Shown here piece by piece: positions 1 to 8,233 of a stretch of 64,000 nt of DNA (its first letter is position 1; the number at the start of each line of letters is the position of its first letter). Below the pieces are notes generated by a model. It ran no database searches and was not told the DNA's origin. It saw only the letters and a list, made by a program, of their open reading frames with translations. This stretch comes from Candidatus Didemnitutus sp. (lineage in GTDB: Bacteria > Verrucomicrobiota > Verrucomicrobiia > Opitutales > Opitutaceae): contig JAHCAY010000003.1 of assembly GCA_019634575.1 (NCBI GenBank), positions 186,001-250,000 on the forward strand, written 5' to 3'. The position numbers were made by a program, and so were the translations under genes.

Positions 1-272
1 GCGTCCTCGTCCTTGAACTCCATCGCGATCACATGCGTGCGCTCGCCCTGCTGTTTGATCGTCTTGGTCCACACCTGCAACACGCCGGGATAGGCCGCCG
101 GGATGGCCTGCGCGCCGTCGAGAGCGGCCTTGATCTGCTCGGGCGTCGTGCCGGCCTTCCAAGTCACCGTAACGACGTGGAGGACGGTCTTCGGAGCGGA
201 GTCGGCCGCGAAAGCGGCCGAGCCGAAAGCACAGGCCGCGCAGAGAACGAGAGCGGAGAGGAGTTTTTTCAT
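1..272 (-). CDS. Dabb (stress-responsive alpha/beta barrel) domain secreted protein, partial
   Basis: The gene starts with ATG at 272 and runs off the left edge, so only about 90 residues are visible. It opens with a clear signal peptide (MKKLLSALVLCAACAFG, then AFAAD as a likely cleavage site). The mature part (VLHVVTVTWKAGTTPEQIKA, then a Pro-Gly-Val-Leu-Gln turn and THVIAMEFKDED) has the beta-alpha-beta pattern of the Dabb family, small dimeric barrel proteins of mostly unknown role. It lies in the same orientation as the pectin operon and 75 bp beyond its last enzyme, so it may be the distal gene. Its function here is not known. Confidence 0.7.
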   Translation of the reverse strand, partial: MKKLLSALVLCAACAFGSAAFAADSAPKTVLHVVTVTWKAGTTPEQIKAALDGAQAIPAAYPGVLQVWTKTIKQQGERTHVIAMEFKDED

Positions 273-347
273 AGGGTGCCTTCACCCTGCGCACCTGCCC
301 GCGGTGCGCAAGCCCGCGTCGACGAACCAGACGACCGGACTACGATG

Positions 348-1418
348 CTAGGGTTTCTCGAATGCCGCCGCTTGCGCGAGGATCGCGTCGAGGAAGCCCG
401 GCGGAAGTTTCTCCAGCTGACGGCCCGGCCACTTCGTCGGATCGGCGTTGTAAGGCGCGAGATAGGCGACGGCCTTTTTCAAACTGCCGCTGCCGGGCGC
501 CTCGTAGTTCCAGAGATCGACGCCGACGCGCTGACCGATGCGGGCGACGAGCAGCTGCGCGTCGAGATTGAACCGGCTGTAGCCGAGCGCGTCCTGGCGG
601 CGCAGCTCGTCGGGTTGGCTGCCGTCCGGCTTGATCTGCGCGGCGATGCGCGCCTTGTCCTCCTCGCAAAAACGGCGCGCGTCGTCTTCGCGGCCGAGAT
701 AGAGCGCAATGCCCGCCGCCTGCACGAGGAACCACGTGCCGTGGTTGTTCGTCGCGGCGTGCTCCTTCTTGGCCGTCGGCGCCGTCTCGAGCCAGCGATA
801 GTATTCCTCGAACCAAGCCCGCACGGCGCGCTCCTCGACCGCCGTCAATGCCGGCGAGCCGTGCAGCACGGCCAAGGCATCGGCGACCCAGGCCAACCCG
901 CGGCCGTCGAGCACGCCCGAACTGCTGCCACGGTTGTGATCGCGGCCGAGGCGCACCTGCGCGTAGTCGAGCGCCGGCTTCATCCGCGTCTCCGGGGCGA
1001 GCAGCCACGCCCGGATCCACTCGCCGGCGCGACGCGCGCAATCCTCGCGTCGATCCTTGGCCCAGCCGAGCGCGAGCACGGGCACGATGTCGCAGAATTT
1101 GCCGAGCCGGCCGCGATCGCCGGCGTCGACCTGCTCGCGATTGTGATGACCGTCGCGCTGCACGTAAGGCAGGCCGTCGGGCTTCGACGGATCGGGCCAG
1201 TAATAGCGCGCGTAGCTGACGTAGTCGTGCGCGTCGCCCGTCGGCGACGGCTTCGGCTTGTCCACGACCGTGCGGATCGGGGTGGCGAGGGCCTTCTTGA
1301 TTTCCGCATCGAGCTGGGCCGCGGTGCGCGGCTCGGCATCGACGAGGAACGGTTTCGCAGTTTGCGCGACGGCCAGCAAAGGGGCCGCCAGCGCCAGGGC
1401 ATAGCGCAGCAGTTTCAT
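348..1418 (-). CDS. secreted alginate-lyase-superfamily polysaccharide lyase
   Basis: The protein is about 356 residues. I take the ATG at 1418 because it is followed at once by a signal peptide (MKLLRYALALAAPLLAVAQ); the GTG at 1454 would add 12 residues before it. The mature protein shows the alginate-lyase (alpha/alpha toroid) signatures: a YYWPDPSKPDGLPYVQRDG block near residue 75 and NNHGTW near residue 230, where the Asn and His are typical catalytic residues. Known family members cleave uronate-containing polysaccharides by beta-elimination, and CAZy PL38 is one possible home. It follows uxaC by about 40 bp and is probably co-transcribed. A paralogue with the same motifs lies at 35470-36615. 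The actual substrate cannot be read from sequence; a uronic-acid polymer or oligomer is inferred. Confidence 0.75.
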   Translation of the reverse strand: MKLLRYALALAAPLLAVAQTAKPFLVDAEPRTAAQLDAEIKKALATPIRTVVDKPKPSPTGDAHDYVSYARYYWPDPSKPDGLPYVQRDGHHNREQVDAGDRGRLGKFCDIVPVLALGWAKDRREDCARRAGEWIRAWLLAPETRMKPALDYAQVRLGRDHNRGSSSGVLDGRGLAWVADALAVLHGSPALTAVEERAVRAWFEEYYRWLETAPTAKKEHAATNNHGTWFLVQAAGIALYLGREDDARRFCEEDKARIAAQIKPDGSQPDELRRQDALGYSRFNLDAQLLVARIGQRVGVDLWNYEAPGSGSLKKAVAYLAPYNADPTKWPGRQLEKLPPGFLDAILAQAAAFEKP

Positions 1419-1458
1419 TCGGGGAAAAGACGTCGCGCCACCCGACGCGGTCACGCGC

Positions 1459-2877
1459 TCAGGCGCGAAACGCGGGATCGAGTTCGAGGCGGAAATAGTC
1501 GCGGGCGTTGGCGAAGCAGATGTTCTTCACCATGCCGCCGACGAGCTCGCGATCGTCCGGGATCTCGCCGTGCTCGATCATCGTTCCGAGGAGATTGCAG
1601 AGCACGCGGCGGAAATACTCGTGGCGCGTGTAGCTGAGGAAGCTGCGCGAGTCCGTGAGCATGCCGACGAAGCGGCTGAGCAGACCGAGGTTCATCAGCG
1701 CATTCATCTGCCACTCCATCGCCTCCTTCTGGTCGAGGAACCACCAGCCGGAGCCGAACTGCATCTTGCCGGCGACGGAGCCGTCCTGGAAGTTGCCGAT
1801 CATCGTCGCGAAGGCGTAGTTGTCGGCCGGGTTGAGGTTGTAGAGGATCGTGCGCGGGAGCTCGCCGGTCGAGTCGAGGGCGTCGAGGTAGCGGCTGAGC
1901 GCGCGCGCCTGCGGGAAATCGCCAATGCTGTCGAAGCCGGTGTCGGGCCCGAGCTGTTTGAGCAGCCGGGTGTTGTTGTTGCGCAGCGCGCCGAGGTGCA
2001 GCTGCTTGGTCCAGCCTTTGGCGGCGTCCCAGCGGCCGAACTCGAGCATGAGGAACGAGCCGAACTTCGCCCACTCTTCCGGCGTCGCGGCGCGACCGGC
2101 GCGCGCGGCGTCGAAAATGGCCTTCGCTTCGGTGGGCGTGCAGGGCTCAGCGAGCGCCTGCTCCATGCCGTGGTCGGAAAGTCGGCCGCCGATGGCGTGG
2201 AAATCGTCGTGCCGCTTCTTCAGCGCGGCGAGCAAGTCGTCGAAGGTTTTCACCGGCATGCCCGCGGCGCCGCCGAGGCGTTCGAGCCAGGCGTTGTAGG
2301 CGGCCGGTGCATTCACGCCGAGCGCCTTGTCGGGGCGGAAGGTCGGATAGACGCGCGTCTTGAGGCCGAGTTTTTTGATCCGCTCGTGATCGGCGAGCGA
2401 ATCGGCCGGATCATCGGTCGTGCAGACCACCGCGACTTTGTTGTTCGCGAGAATGTCGTGCACGCGCATGCCGGAGAGCTTGGCGTTGGCGGCCTGCCAG
2501 ATCGCGTCGGCACTCTTCGGGTTGATGATCTCGTCGATGCCGAAGTAGCGCTTCAGTTCGAGGTGCGACCAGTGGTAGAGCGGATTGCCGAGCGTGTGCG
2601 GCACGGCGGCGCACCACGCGTCGAACTTCTCGCGCGGTGTCGCGTCGCCGGTGCAGACACGCTCGACGACGCCATTGGTGCGCATCGCACGCCACTTGTA
2701 GTGATCGCCGCCGAGCCAGATCTCGGAGAGATCGGCGAACTGGTAGTTGTCGGCAATCAGCTTCTGCGACAGGTGGCAGTGGTAGTCGAAGATCGGCTCA
2801 TCCTTGGCGAACGCGTGGTAAAGGTCGCGCGCGGTCGCGGTCTGCAGGAGAAAGTCGTCGTGAATGAACGGTTTCAT
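1459..2877 (-). CDS. uxaC: uronate isomerase UxaC
   Basis: The product is 472 residues, normal length for UxaC, which interconverts D-galacturonate with D-tagaturonate and D-glucuronate with D-fructuronate in the cytoplasm. It belongs to the amidohydrolase TIM-barrel superfamily. The N-terminal metal motif HCH (in IFDYHCHLSQK) is at about residues 33-35, and family blocks such as GNPLYHWSHLELKRYFGI and SRSFLSYTRHEYFRR are present. The start at 2877 gives the expected MKPFIHDDF N-terminus. It sits between uxaE and the alginate-lyase-like gene, and supplies tagaturonate to UxaE next door. The upstream gap holds an inverted repeat (2892-2969). Confidence 0.95.
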   Translation of the reverse strand: MKPFIHDDFLLQTATARDLYHAFAKDEPIFDYHCHLSQKLIADNYQFADLSEIWLGGDHYKWRAMRTNGVVERVCTGDATPREKFDAWCAAVPHTLGNPLYHWSHLELKRYFGIDEIINPKSADAIWQAANAKLSGMRVHDILANNKVAVVCTTDDPADSLADHERIKKLGLKTRVYPTFRPDKALGVNAPAAYNAWLERLGGAAGMPVKTFDDLLAALKKRHDDFHAIGGRLSDHGMEQALAEPCTPTEAKAIFDAARAGRAATPEEWAKFGSFLMLEFGRWDAAKGWTKQLHLGALRNNNTRLLKQLGPDTGFDSIGDFPQARALSRYLDALDSTGELPRTILYNLNPADNYAFATMIGNFQDGSVAGKMQFGSGWWFLDQKEAMEWQMNALMNLGLLSRFVGMLTDSRSFLSYTRHEYFRRVLCNLLGTMIEHGEIPDDRELVGGMVKNICFANARDYFRLELDPAFRA

Positions 2878-2891
2878 GGGAAAATTTCCTC

Positions 2892-2969
2892 AACCACGAA
2901 TAGACACGAATTAACACGAATAGAGCGCGCCTGCGTCTGATTCGTGTCCATTGGTGTTCATTCGTGGTT
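2892..2969. repeat. imperfect inverted repeat, AACCACGAAT-type intergenic repeat
   Basis: Two 30-bp arms (2892-2921 and 2940-2969) are inverted copies matching at 25 of 30 positions, separated by 18 bp. Each arm is built from short ACACGAAT-like units. The repeat lies between uxaE and uxaC inside the operon and could form a long hairpin in the mRNA. I see no protein coding in it. It has the look of a dispersed extragenic palindrome. Confidence 0.75.
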
Positions 2970-2978
2970 TCCTACACT

Positions 2979-4799
2979 TCAGCGGCTGACGTCGTTGAGC
3001 ATCGCGTCGAGGGACGTGTAGCTCTCGAGGAGTTTGGCGGCGGCGGCGCAGCGCTCCTGGCTCGCGAGGCCGGTGTTTTCGGCGAGGAAGAGGATGTAGG
3101 CGGCGATGCGCTTCGAGAAGAGCAGGCGCGCCTCGGCGCTGACGGCGTAGAAGCGCGCGCGCTGCCGGTAACCCGCGGGCGTGTGATCGCCGAGCGCGGC
3201 CTTCTCGGGTTTGCCGCCGGCGGCGAGCACGTAGAGGAAGTTGTATTCGAAGAACGTCATGTGCTCCGCGGACGGCGGCAGCGCGGCGAGCGCGGCGCGG
3301 CAAGCGCCGGGCGAGGCAAAAACGTCGACGGATTTGCCGCAGGCCGCGAGGGAGGTAGTGACGAAGACGCGAGCCATCTTCTGTTCCGTCGGATCGGCGC
3401 TGAACGCGCCGGCGACGGCCATGTCGACGGTGAACTGATACCAGTCCTGCCAGAGTGCGGCGTCGGCGGCGTTCTTCGACTGCGAGAGCGCGACACCCAT
3501 TTCGTAGGTGTAGCGGCCGGAGGTCTTGATCTCGAGCTGGCTGCCGGTGACTCGGCCCATGACCTGGTAATTCTCGGCGGATTTGCCGGAGCCCGAATGG
3601 AAACCGATCGAGACGCCGAACTGTTTGCACACGTTCCACTGCGCCTCGATGAGATTCGTCAGTGCGGCGTTGTCGGGATACGGCGTGTTCTTCTGGAAAC
3701 CGAAGGCGGGCGCGACGAAGTTCACCGGCATGCCGAGCACTTCGCAGAGCGCGAGCATGATGGCGGTGGTTTCCGGCGTGGTGAGGCCGGGCAGTTCGTC
3801 GATAGAGAGTTCGCGAAGATACTTTCGGCCCACCTCGGTCGTGAAGGCGGCAGCGCGCGCGGCGGCGTATTTCTCGTCGCGACGCTTCATCTTCTGCATC
3901 GGCGTCCAGACCGTCTCGAGCAGCGCGGTGAACGCAGCGTCATCGAGCTTCAGGCCGGCGGCGGCGACCCGAGCGCGAGTTTTCGCGACGACGTCGCCGG
4001 GAATCTGTGCGACGTCGGCTTTCTGGTTGAGCGCAAGTTCGGGCGAGAGATCGAAGGTGATGTAGCTGGCGAGCAGGCAGCCTTTAACGAGCGCGTCCTC
4101 GCGGACGTCGAACTTGCCGCCGATGGGTTGGTGGTCGGCGTTAAAGGACCACGCCACGCGGCGGCGGTGGAAGCCGGTTTTGAGTTTCGAGAGGACGGAG
4201 CCGTGGCTCATGCCTTCGACACTCTGGCCTTGGTGACCTTCGGGCACGTTGGTCCCGATAAACGGGAACGGCACGGTGTCGAGGCGGCCCTCGAGCATTG
4301 CATCGACGTCGTAAACGAGTTCGCGCGGGATCGAGTTCTGGTTGGCGGTGAGGCCGATCTCGAGCGCGCTCATCGCCCACTCCACCGCCGGCCAGTGCAG
4401 CGTCGTGAAACGCGCGCCAATGCCGAGCGTGCTCTGGCCGAGCTTCGCGCCGGCGGTCGGGAAGATCGTCGAGCCGGCGTCATGCTCCTGGATGAGATTC
4501 TTGAGCTTCAGGAGATTCGCGAAGGTCGTCGGGAAGAACGTGGCGTCGCCGATTTTCACACCATCGGCCAACGGCGCGGCGGAGCCGGCGAGTTTCCAGG
4601 CGCAGTCGCCCAGAGTGTTTTCCCAGAGCGTCCAGGTGCCGGCGGCGGTGGCGAAGGCGCTCTTGGCGTATTCACAAGCCCGACCCGCACGGAGGTCGGC
4701 TTGCAGGCCGGACCAATCGAGGCAGAAGTCGGGCGAGACGCACGGGTTCTGAGCGATGCGGAGATCGTTCTTCAGGAGAAACGCGTTGATGGCGGACAT
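2979..4799 (-). CDS. uxaE: tagaturonate epimerase UxaE
   Basis: The 606-residue protein resembles the UxaE family, which epimerises D-tagaturonate to D-fructuronate. It thereby links galacturonate and glucuronate catabolism without the UxaB/UxaA altronate branch. Supporting blocks are FNADHQPIGG near residue 225, GFHSGSGKS near residue 400 and EIKTSGRYTYEMGVA shortly after; these resemble the metal- and substrate-binding segments of Thermotoga UxaE as I remember it. It is longer than the roughly 480 residues of the Thermotoga enzyme. Context strongly favours the role: UxaC is next, a mannonate-forming SDR precedes it, and UxuA is encoded nearby. No uxaA or uxaB is visible in this window. Confidence 0.75.
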   Translation of the reverse strand: MSAINAFLLKNDLRIAQNPCVSPDFCLDWSGLQADLRAGRACEYAKSAFATAAGTWTLWENTLGDCAWKLAGSAAPLADGVKIGDATFFPTTFANLLKLKNLIQEHDAGSTIFPTAGAKLGQSTLGIGARFTTLHWPAVEWAMSALEIGLTANQNSIPRELVYDVDAMLEGRLDTVPFPFIGTNVPEGHQGQSVEGMSHGSVLSKLKTGFHRRRVAWSFNADHQPIGGKFDVREDALVKGCLLASYITFDLSPELALNQKADVAQIPGDVVAKTRARVAAAGLKLDDAAFTALLETVWTPMQKMKRRDEKYAAARAAAFTTEVGRKYLRELSIDELPGLTTPETTAIMLALCEVLGMPVNFVAPAFGFQKNTPYPDNAALTNLIEAQWNVCKQFGVSIGFHSGSGKSAENYQVMGRVTGSQLEIKTSGRYTYEMGVALSQSKNAADAALWQDWYQFTVDMAVAGAFSADPTEQKMARVFVTTSLAACGKSVDVFASPGACRAALAALPPSAEHMTFFEYNFLYVLAAGGKPEKAALGDHTPAGYRQRARFYAVSAEARLLFSKRIAAYILFLAENTGLASQERCAAAAKLLESYTSLDAMLNDVSR

Positions 4800-4807
4800 G
4801 GGAGGGA

Positions 4808-4909
4808 AGTAGCGAGTAGTGAGTAGCGGGTAGCGAGTAGGACCGAATGGAGTTTGGCGTGGGTGACTTTCGCGAGATGCTCGCTACTCACTACCCGCTA
4901 CTCGCTACT
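4808..4909. repeat. long inverted repeat of TAGCGAGTAG-type units
   Basis: The arm at 4808-4837 and the arm at 4880-4909 are inverted copies matching at about 26 of 30 positions, around a 42-bp loop. Each arm is itself a short tandem array of GTAGCGAGTA / GTAGTGAGTA / GTAGCGGGTA units. It occupies almost the whole gap between the SDR gene and uxaE. As RNA it would form a long stem within the operon transcript. Confidence 0.75.
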
Positions 4910-4913
4910 GTTT

Positions 4914-5702
4914 TCAGATCGTCATCGCGTGGTAGCCGCCGTCGACGATGAGTTCCTCGCCGGTGATGAACGAGCCGGCACCATCGCTGGCGAGGAGGAG
5001 CGTCGCGCCGATGAGTTCGCGGGCCTCGCCGAAGCGCTTCATCGGCGTGTGGCCCATGATGCTCGCGACGCGATCGGGCGTGAGCACCTTGCGGTTTTGC
5101 TCGGCCGGGAAAAAGCCGGGCACGAGCACGTTGACGCGCACCTTGGCCGGCGCCCACTCACGCGCGAGGTTGAGCGTGAGGTTGTGCACGGCGCCCTTGG
5201 TGGCGGAGTAAGTGAAGACGCGCGACAGCGGCACGACGCCCGACATCGAACCGAGGTTGATGATCGAGCCGCCCTGGCCGCGATCGACGAGGTATTTGCC
5301 GAAGACCTGGCAGCCGAGGAAAACGCCCTTGAGGTTCACGCGCACGATGCGGTCGAACTCCTCCTCGGTGATGTCGAAGTAGGGCGTGGCGGAGTTCACG
5401 CCCGCGCCGTTGACGACGATGTCGATGCGACCGGAGCGGCCGAGGACGGCATCGCGCAGGCCTTCGAGCTCGGCCTTGCTGGTGGCCTCGGCGGCGTAGA
5501 ACCACGCCTTGCCGCCGGCGGCGGCGATCTTGTCGAGACGCGCCTGCGCCTTGTCGATGTTGCGGCCGACGAGGACGACTTCGGCGCCGGCGCCGGCGAG
5601 ACCTTCGGCCATGGCGCCGCAAAGTTCACCAGTGCCGCCGATGACGACGGCGACCTTGCCGTGCAGACCGAAGAGCGAGGAGAGATATTCGTGGGGGTTC
5701 AT
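4914..5702 (-). CDS. SDR oxidoreductase, probable D-fructuronate reductase (mannonate oxidoreductase)
   Basis: The 262-residue protein is a classical short-chain dehydrogenase. It has a Rossmann glycine motif (VVIGGTGELCGAMAEGL, residues 18-34), NGAGVNSATP, the catalytic Ser in NLGSMSG, the YxxxK motif in YSATKGA, and a C-terminal DGGYHAMTI. The opening LFGLHGKVAVVIGGTG resembles the SDR-type mannonate oxidoreductases (Bacillus YjmF/UxuB and Thermotoga UxuD types). It sits beside uxaE, with uxuA elsewhere in the locus, so the missing step D-fructuronate + NAD(P)H to D-mannonate is the natural assignment. A second SDR here, kduD, already covers the KduD step. Substrate assignment is inferred from context. 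Confidence 0.7.
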   Translation of the reverse strand: MNPHEYLSSLFGLHGKVAVVIGGTGELCGAMAEGLAGAGAEVVLVGRNIDKAQARLDKIAAAGGKAWFYAAEATSKAELEGLRDAVLGRSGRIDIVVNGAGVNSATPYFDITEEEFDRIVRVNLKGVFLGCQVFGKYLVDRGQGGSIINLGSMSGVVPLSRVFTYSATKGAVHNLTLNLAREWAPAKVRVNVLVPGFFPAEQNRKVLTPDRVASIMGHTPMKRFGEARELIGATLLLASDGAGSFITGEELIVDGGYHAMTI

Positions 5703-5745
5703 GCGTGAAGAGGAGAGACAGGCAAACGCGGGCGTGGGGCGACGC

Positions 5746-6798
5746 TCAGGATTTCAGCTTGGCCTTCCAGAGCTTGTAAGCCTTGAGGACGGACTTGGGC
5801 TGATCGGAATACCAACCGTAGCCGTTGCGCCGCTCGAGTTCGATCTCGTTGACGTCGTAGTGCACGACGGAATCGCGGCCCATGAAGACCGGGCGATCGG
5901 TGCCGAGTTCGTAGAAGCGCGCCCAGGTCGGCGATGCGGCCGGGTCCTTTTCGGCGAAACGCTCCATGCCGCCGGCCACCGGCCGCTCGGTCCAGCGGAT
6001 GCCGTGCACGGGGACCTTCTCGAACCACGCGACCGCCGCGTCGACGGCGCGGACGATTTCCGACGAGGGCTGCGGCAGGCTCATGAGGAAACTGACAATC
6101 GTGGCACTCTCGCGGCTGGCGAGGGACGGCGGCTCGAATTTCCGCGCCCACGTCGGGGCGAGCGTCGTCTCATCGTGCTGCGCGCCCCAAGCCGTGAGGG
6201 TTCCGTTCTGCACGACCTGACATTGCAAAATGCACGCGACGCCGCGTGCGACAGAAGCGCGAGCCTTCTCGCGGCGCGCGACGTCGATCCAGGCAAACGG
6301 CTCGCTCCCCTCGCCCACTGCCTTCAGCACCTCGAGCACCTTCACCATCGCGTCATCGTTGAACGTGATGTGGGTGTAGTAGCCTTTGCGGAGCGGGAAA
6401 TACTGCGGCCAGCCGCCGTTCGGGTATTGCGCCGCGAGCAGGTAATCGAGGCCGCGCTCGGCGGCGGCGCGGTAGCGTGGCTCCTGAGTGGCGGCGTAGG
6501 CGCGGGCGAGGAACTTGATCTGCGTCGTCGTGGCGCCGTTGTCCATCGTGGCGTCGTCGTGCGCACGCTCCTCGAGCTCGGCCTTTTCGGCCGGCGAGAG
6601 CGGCTTGGCCATGTCGATGTTCTTCGGCCAGCCGCCCGACGGATACTGGTAGAGCAGCAGGTTCTCCGCGATCGCGCGGCCTTGCGCGCCGGTGAACCAC
6701 TGCGCGTCGCGCGGCAGGCGCTCGGACCATTTCACGGACTCGACCGCGCCGAGCGGCGCGACGAGCACGAGACAGAGCGCGAGAGCGCGGAGGTGCAT
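5746..6798 (-). CDS. secreted pectate lyase, PL10 (PelA) family
   Basis: The product is about 350 residues. I choose the ATG at 6798, which gives a signal peptide (MHLRALALCLVLVAPLGAVES) and starts just after the transporter stop; an earlier start at 6819 would overlap that gene. PL10 hallmarks are present: YQYPSGGWPKNIDMA near residue 50, MDNGATTTQI near 85, AAQYPNGGWPQYFPL near 122, and a terminal RNGYGWYSDQPK block. Known PL10 enzymes cleave de-esterified polygalacturonate by Ca-dependent beta-elimination, giving unsaturated oligomers for the GH105 and KduI/KduD branch. The export signal suggests a periplasmic or outer location. Confidence 0.88.
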   Translation of the reverse strand: MHLRALALCLVLVAPLGAVESVKWSERLPRDAQWFTGAQGRAIAENLLLYQYPSGGWPKNIDMAKPLSPAEKAELEERAHDDATMDNGATTTQIKFLARAYAATQEPRYRAAAERGLDYLLAAQYPNGGWPQYFPLRKGYYTHITFNDDAMVKVLEVLKAVGEGSEPFAWIDVARREKARASVARGVACILQCQVVQNGTLTAWGAQHDETTLAPTWARKFEPPSLASRESATIVSFLMSLPQPSSEIVRAVDAAVAWFEKVPVHGIRWTERPVAGGMERFAEKDPAASPTWARFYELGTDRPVFMGRDSVVHYDVNEIELERRNGYGWYSDQPKSVLKAYKLWKAKLKS

Positions 6799-6799
6799 C

Positions 6800-8233
6800 T
6801 TAGGCTTCACCCAAATCAACCTGTTGAAAACGCGGGACGAGCAGGTGCATGAGCACCCAGGCGACGATGTAGGCGGAGCCGCAGATCACGAAGAGGATGC
6901 CGTAGCCCAGCTCGGTTTTGCCGATGGCGGTGAAGTGTTCGAGCAGCAAGCCGGCCACACGCGACACGAGCACGCCGCCGATCGCCCCGGCCATGCCGCC
7001 AATGCCGGTCACGGAGGCGACGGCGCGTTTCGGGAACATATCGGAGACGGTGGTGAAGATGTTGGCCGACCACGCTTGGTGCGCGGAGCAGGCGATGGCG
7101 ATGACGCCGACGGCGAGCCAGGTGTTGATCGCGCCCAGCCGCGACGCGAACAGAACGGACAACGGCAGGAGCGCGAAGATGAACATGGCGGTCTTGCGCG
7201 CTTTGTTGGCGTCCATGCCGCCCTGCATGAATTTCTTCGGCAGCCAACCGCCGAAGATCGAGCCACCGGTCGCTACCGTATAGATGAACGCCACGGCGAA
7301 GGTCCAGGTGATGACACCGGGGATCAGGCTCGAGTCGCCCGTGAAGTCGGGATGCGTCGCCTTGAAGGCGTCGATCTTGCGCGCGTTCTCGCCGGCGAGG
7401 AAGGCCGGCAGCCAGAACAGGAAGAACCACCAGATGCCGTCGGTCAGGAACTTGCCGATGGCGAAGGCCCATGTCTGGCGGAAGACGAGCAAGCGGCCCC
7501 ACGAGACCTTGCTGCCGGTGTTGGCGGCTTGTTCGTCGCGGTCGCTGTGGATGTAGTCATACTCCGCCTGAGACAGCCGGCCGGCCCGCAACTCGTCCGC
7601 GGGAGATCCATACATGCGATACCAGAAGACGAGCCAGAGCAGGCCGACGGCGCCGGTGAGGATGAACGCCCATTCCCAGCCCCAAGCGGCGGCGATTTGC
7701 GGCACGCAGAGCGGCGCGACGATGGCGCCGACGTTGGCGCCGGAGTTGTAGAGGCCAGTGGCGAAGGCGCGTTCCTTCTTCGGAAACCACTCCGCCATCG
7801 TCTTGTTGGCCGCGGGGAAATTGCCGGACTCGGCCAGGCCGAGGGCCGCGCGCCAGAAGCCGAAACTCCATGTGTGATGGCCGAACGCGTGGCCGATGGC
7901 CGCGAAGCTCCAACCGATGAGCGAGTAGGCGTAACCGCGCTTCGTGCCGAGCCAGTCGATCAGGCGGCCCGCCATCACCATGCCCACCGCGTAGGCGATC
8001 TGGAAACAGATGACGACGTTCGAGTAGTTGAGTTCCTGCACCGCCTTGTCGGCGCCGAACACGCCCTTTTCCCGCAGGATCGGGTTGAGCAGGCCGAGCA
8101 CATTTCGGTCGAGGTAGTTGATCGTCGTCGCGAAGAAAACGAGCGCGCAGATCGTCCAGCGGTAGCGGCCGATCTGTTCGTTCACTTGATTGAATTTGGA
8201 CATCGGGGTGTGGGGTTGGGGAACAGCGCTCAT
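6800..8233 (-). CDS. exuT: MFS hexuronate transporter, ExuT (ACS) family
   Basis: The 477-residue protein has the 12-helix pattern of the major facilitator superfamily and the anion:cation symporter signature (NYLDRNVLGLLNP in helix 1, GRLIDWLGTKRGY after helix 2, LAESGNFPAANKTMAEWFP in helix 4). ExuT members import D-galacturonate or D-glucuronate across the inner membrane with protons. The ATG at 8233 overlaps the TGA of the upstream fusion hydrolase gene (ATGA), suggesting translational coupling; a second Met at 8203 is also possible. Its place between periplasmic hydrolases and uronate enzymes fits import of mono- or small oligo-uronates. Confidence 0.88.
   Translation of the reverse strand: MSAVPQPHTPMSKFNQVNEQIGRYRWTICALVFFATTINYLDRNVLGLLNPILREKGVFGADKAVQELNYSNVVICFQIAYAVGMVMAGRLIDWLGTKRGYAYSLIGWSFAAIGHAFGHHTWSFGFWRAALGLAESGNFPAANKTMAEWFPKKERAFATGLYNSGANVGAIVAPLCVPQIAAAWGWEWAFILTGAVGLLWLVFWYRMYGSPADELRAGRLSQAEYDYIHSDRDEQAANTGSKVSWGRLLVFRQTWAFAIGKFLTDGIWWFFLFWLPAFLAGENARKIDAFKATHPDFTGDSSLIPGVITWTFAVAFIYTVATGGSIFGGWLPKKFMQGGMDANKARKTAMFIFALLPLSVLFASRLGAINTWLAVGVIAIACSAHQAWSANIFTTVSDMFPKRAVASVTGIGGMAGAIGGVLVSRVAGLLLEHFTAIGKTELGYGILFVICGSAYIVAWVLMHLLVPRFQQVDLGEA

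Noticed and set aside
2880..4920. CRISPR-like array suspected from the short repeated units in the uxaE flanks
   Set aside because: The units are inverted and contiguous without unique spacers, and no cas genes are present.
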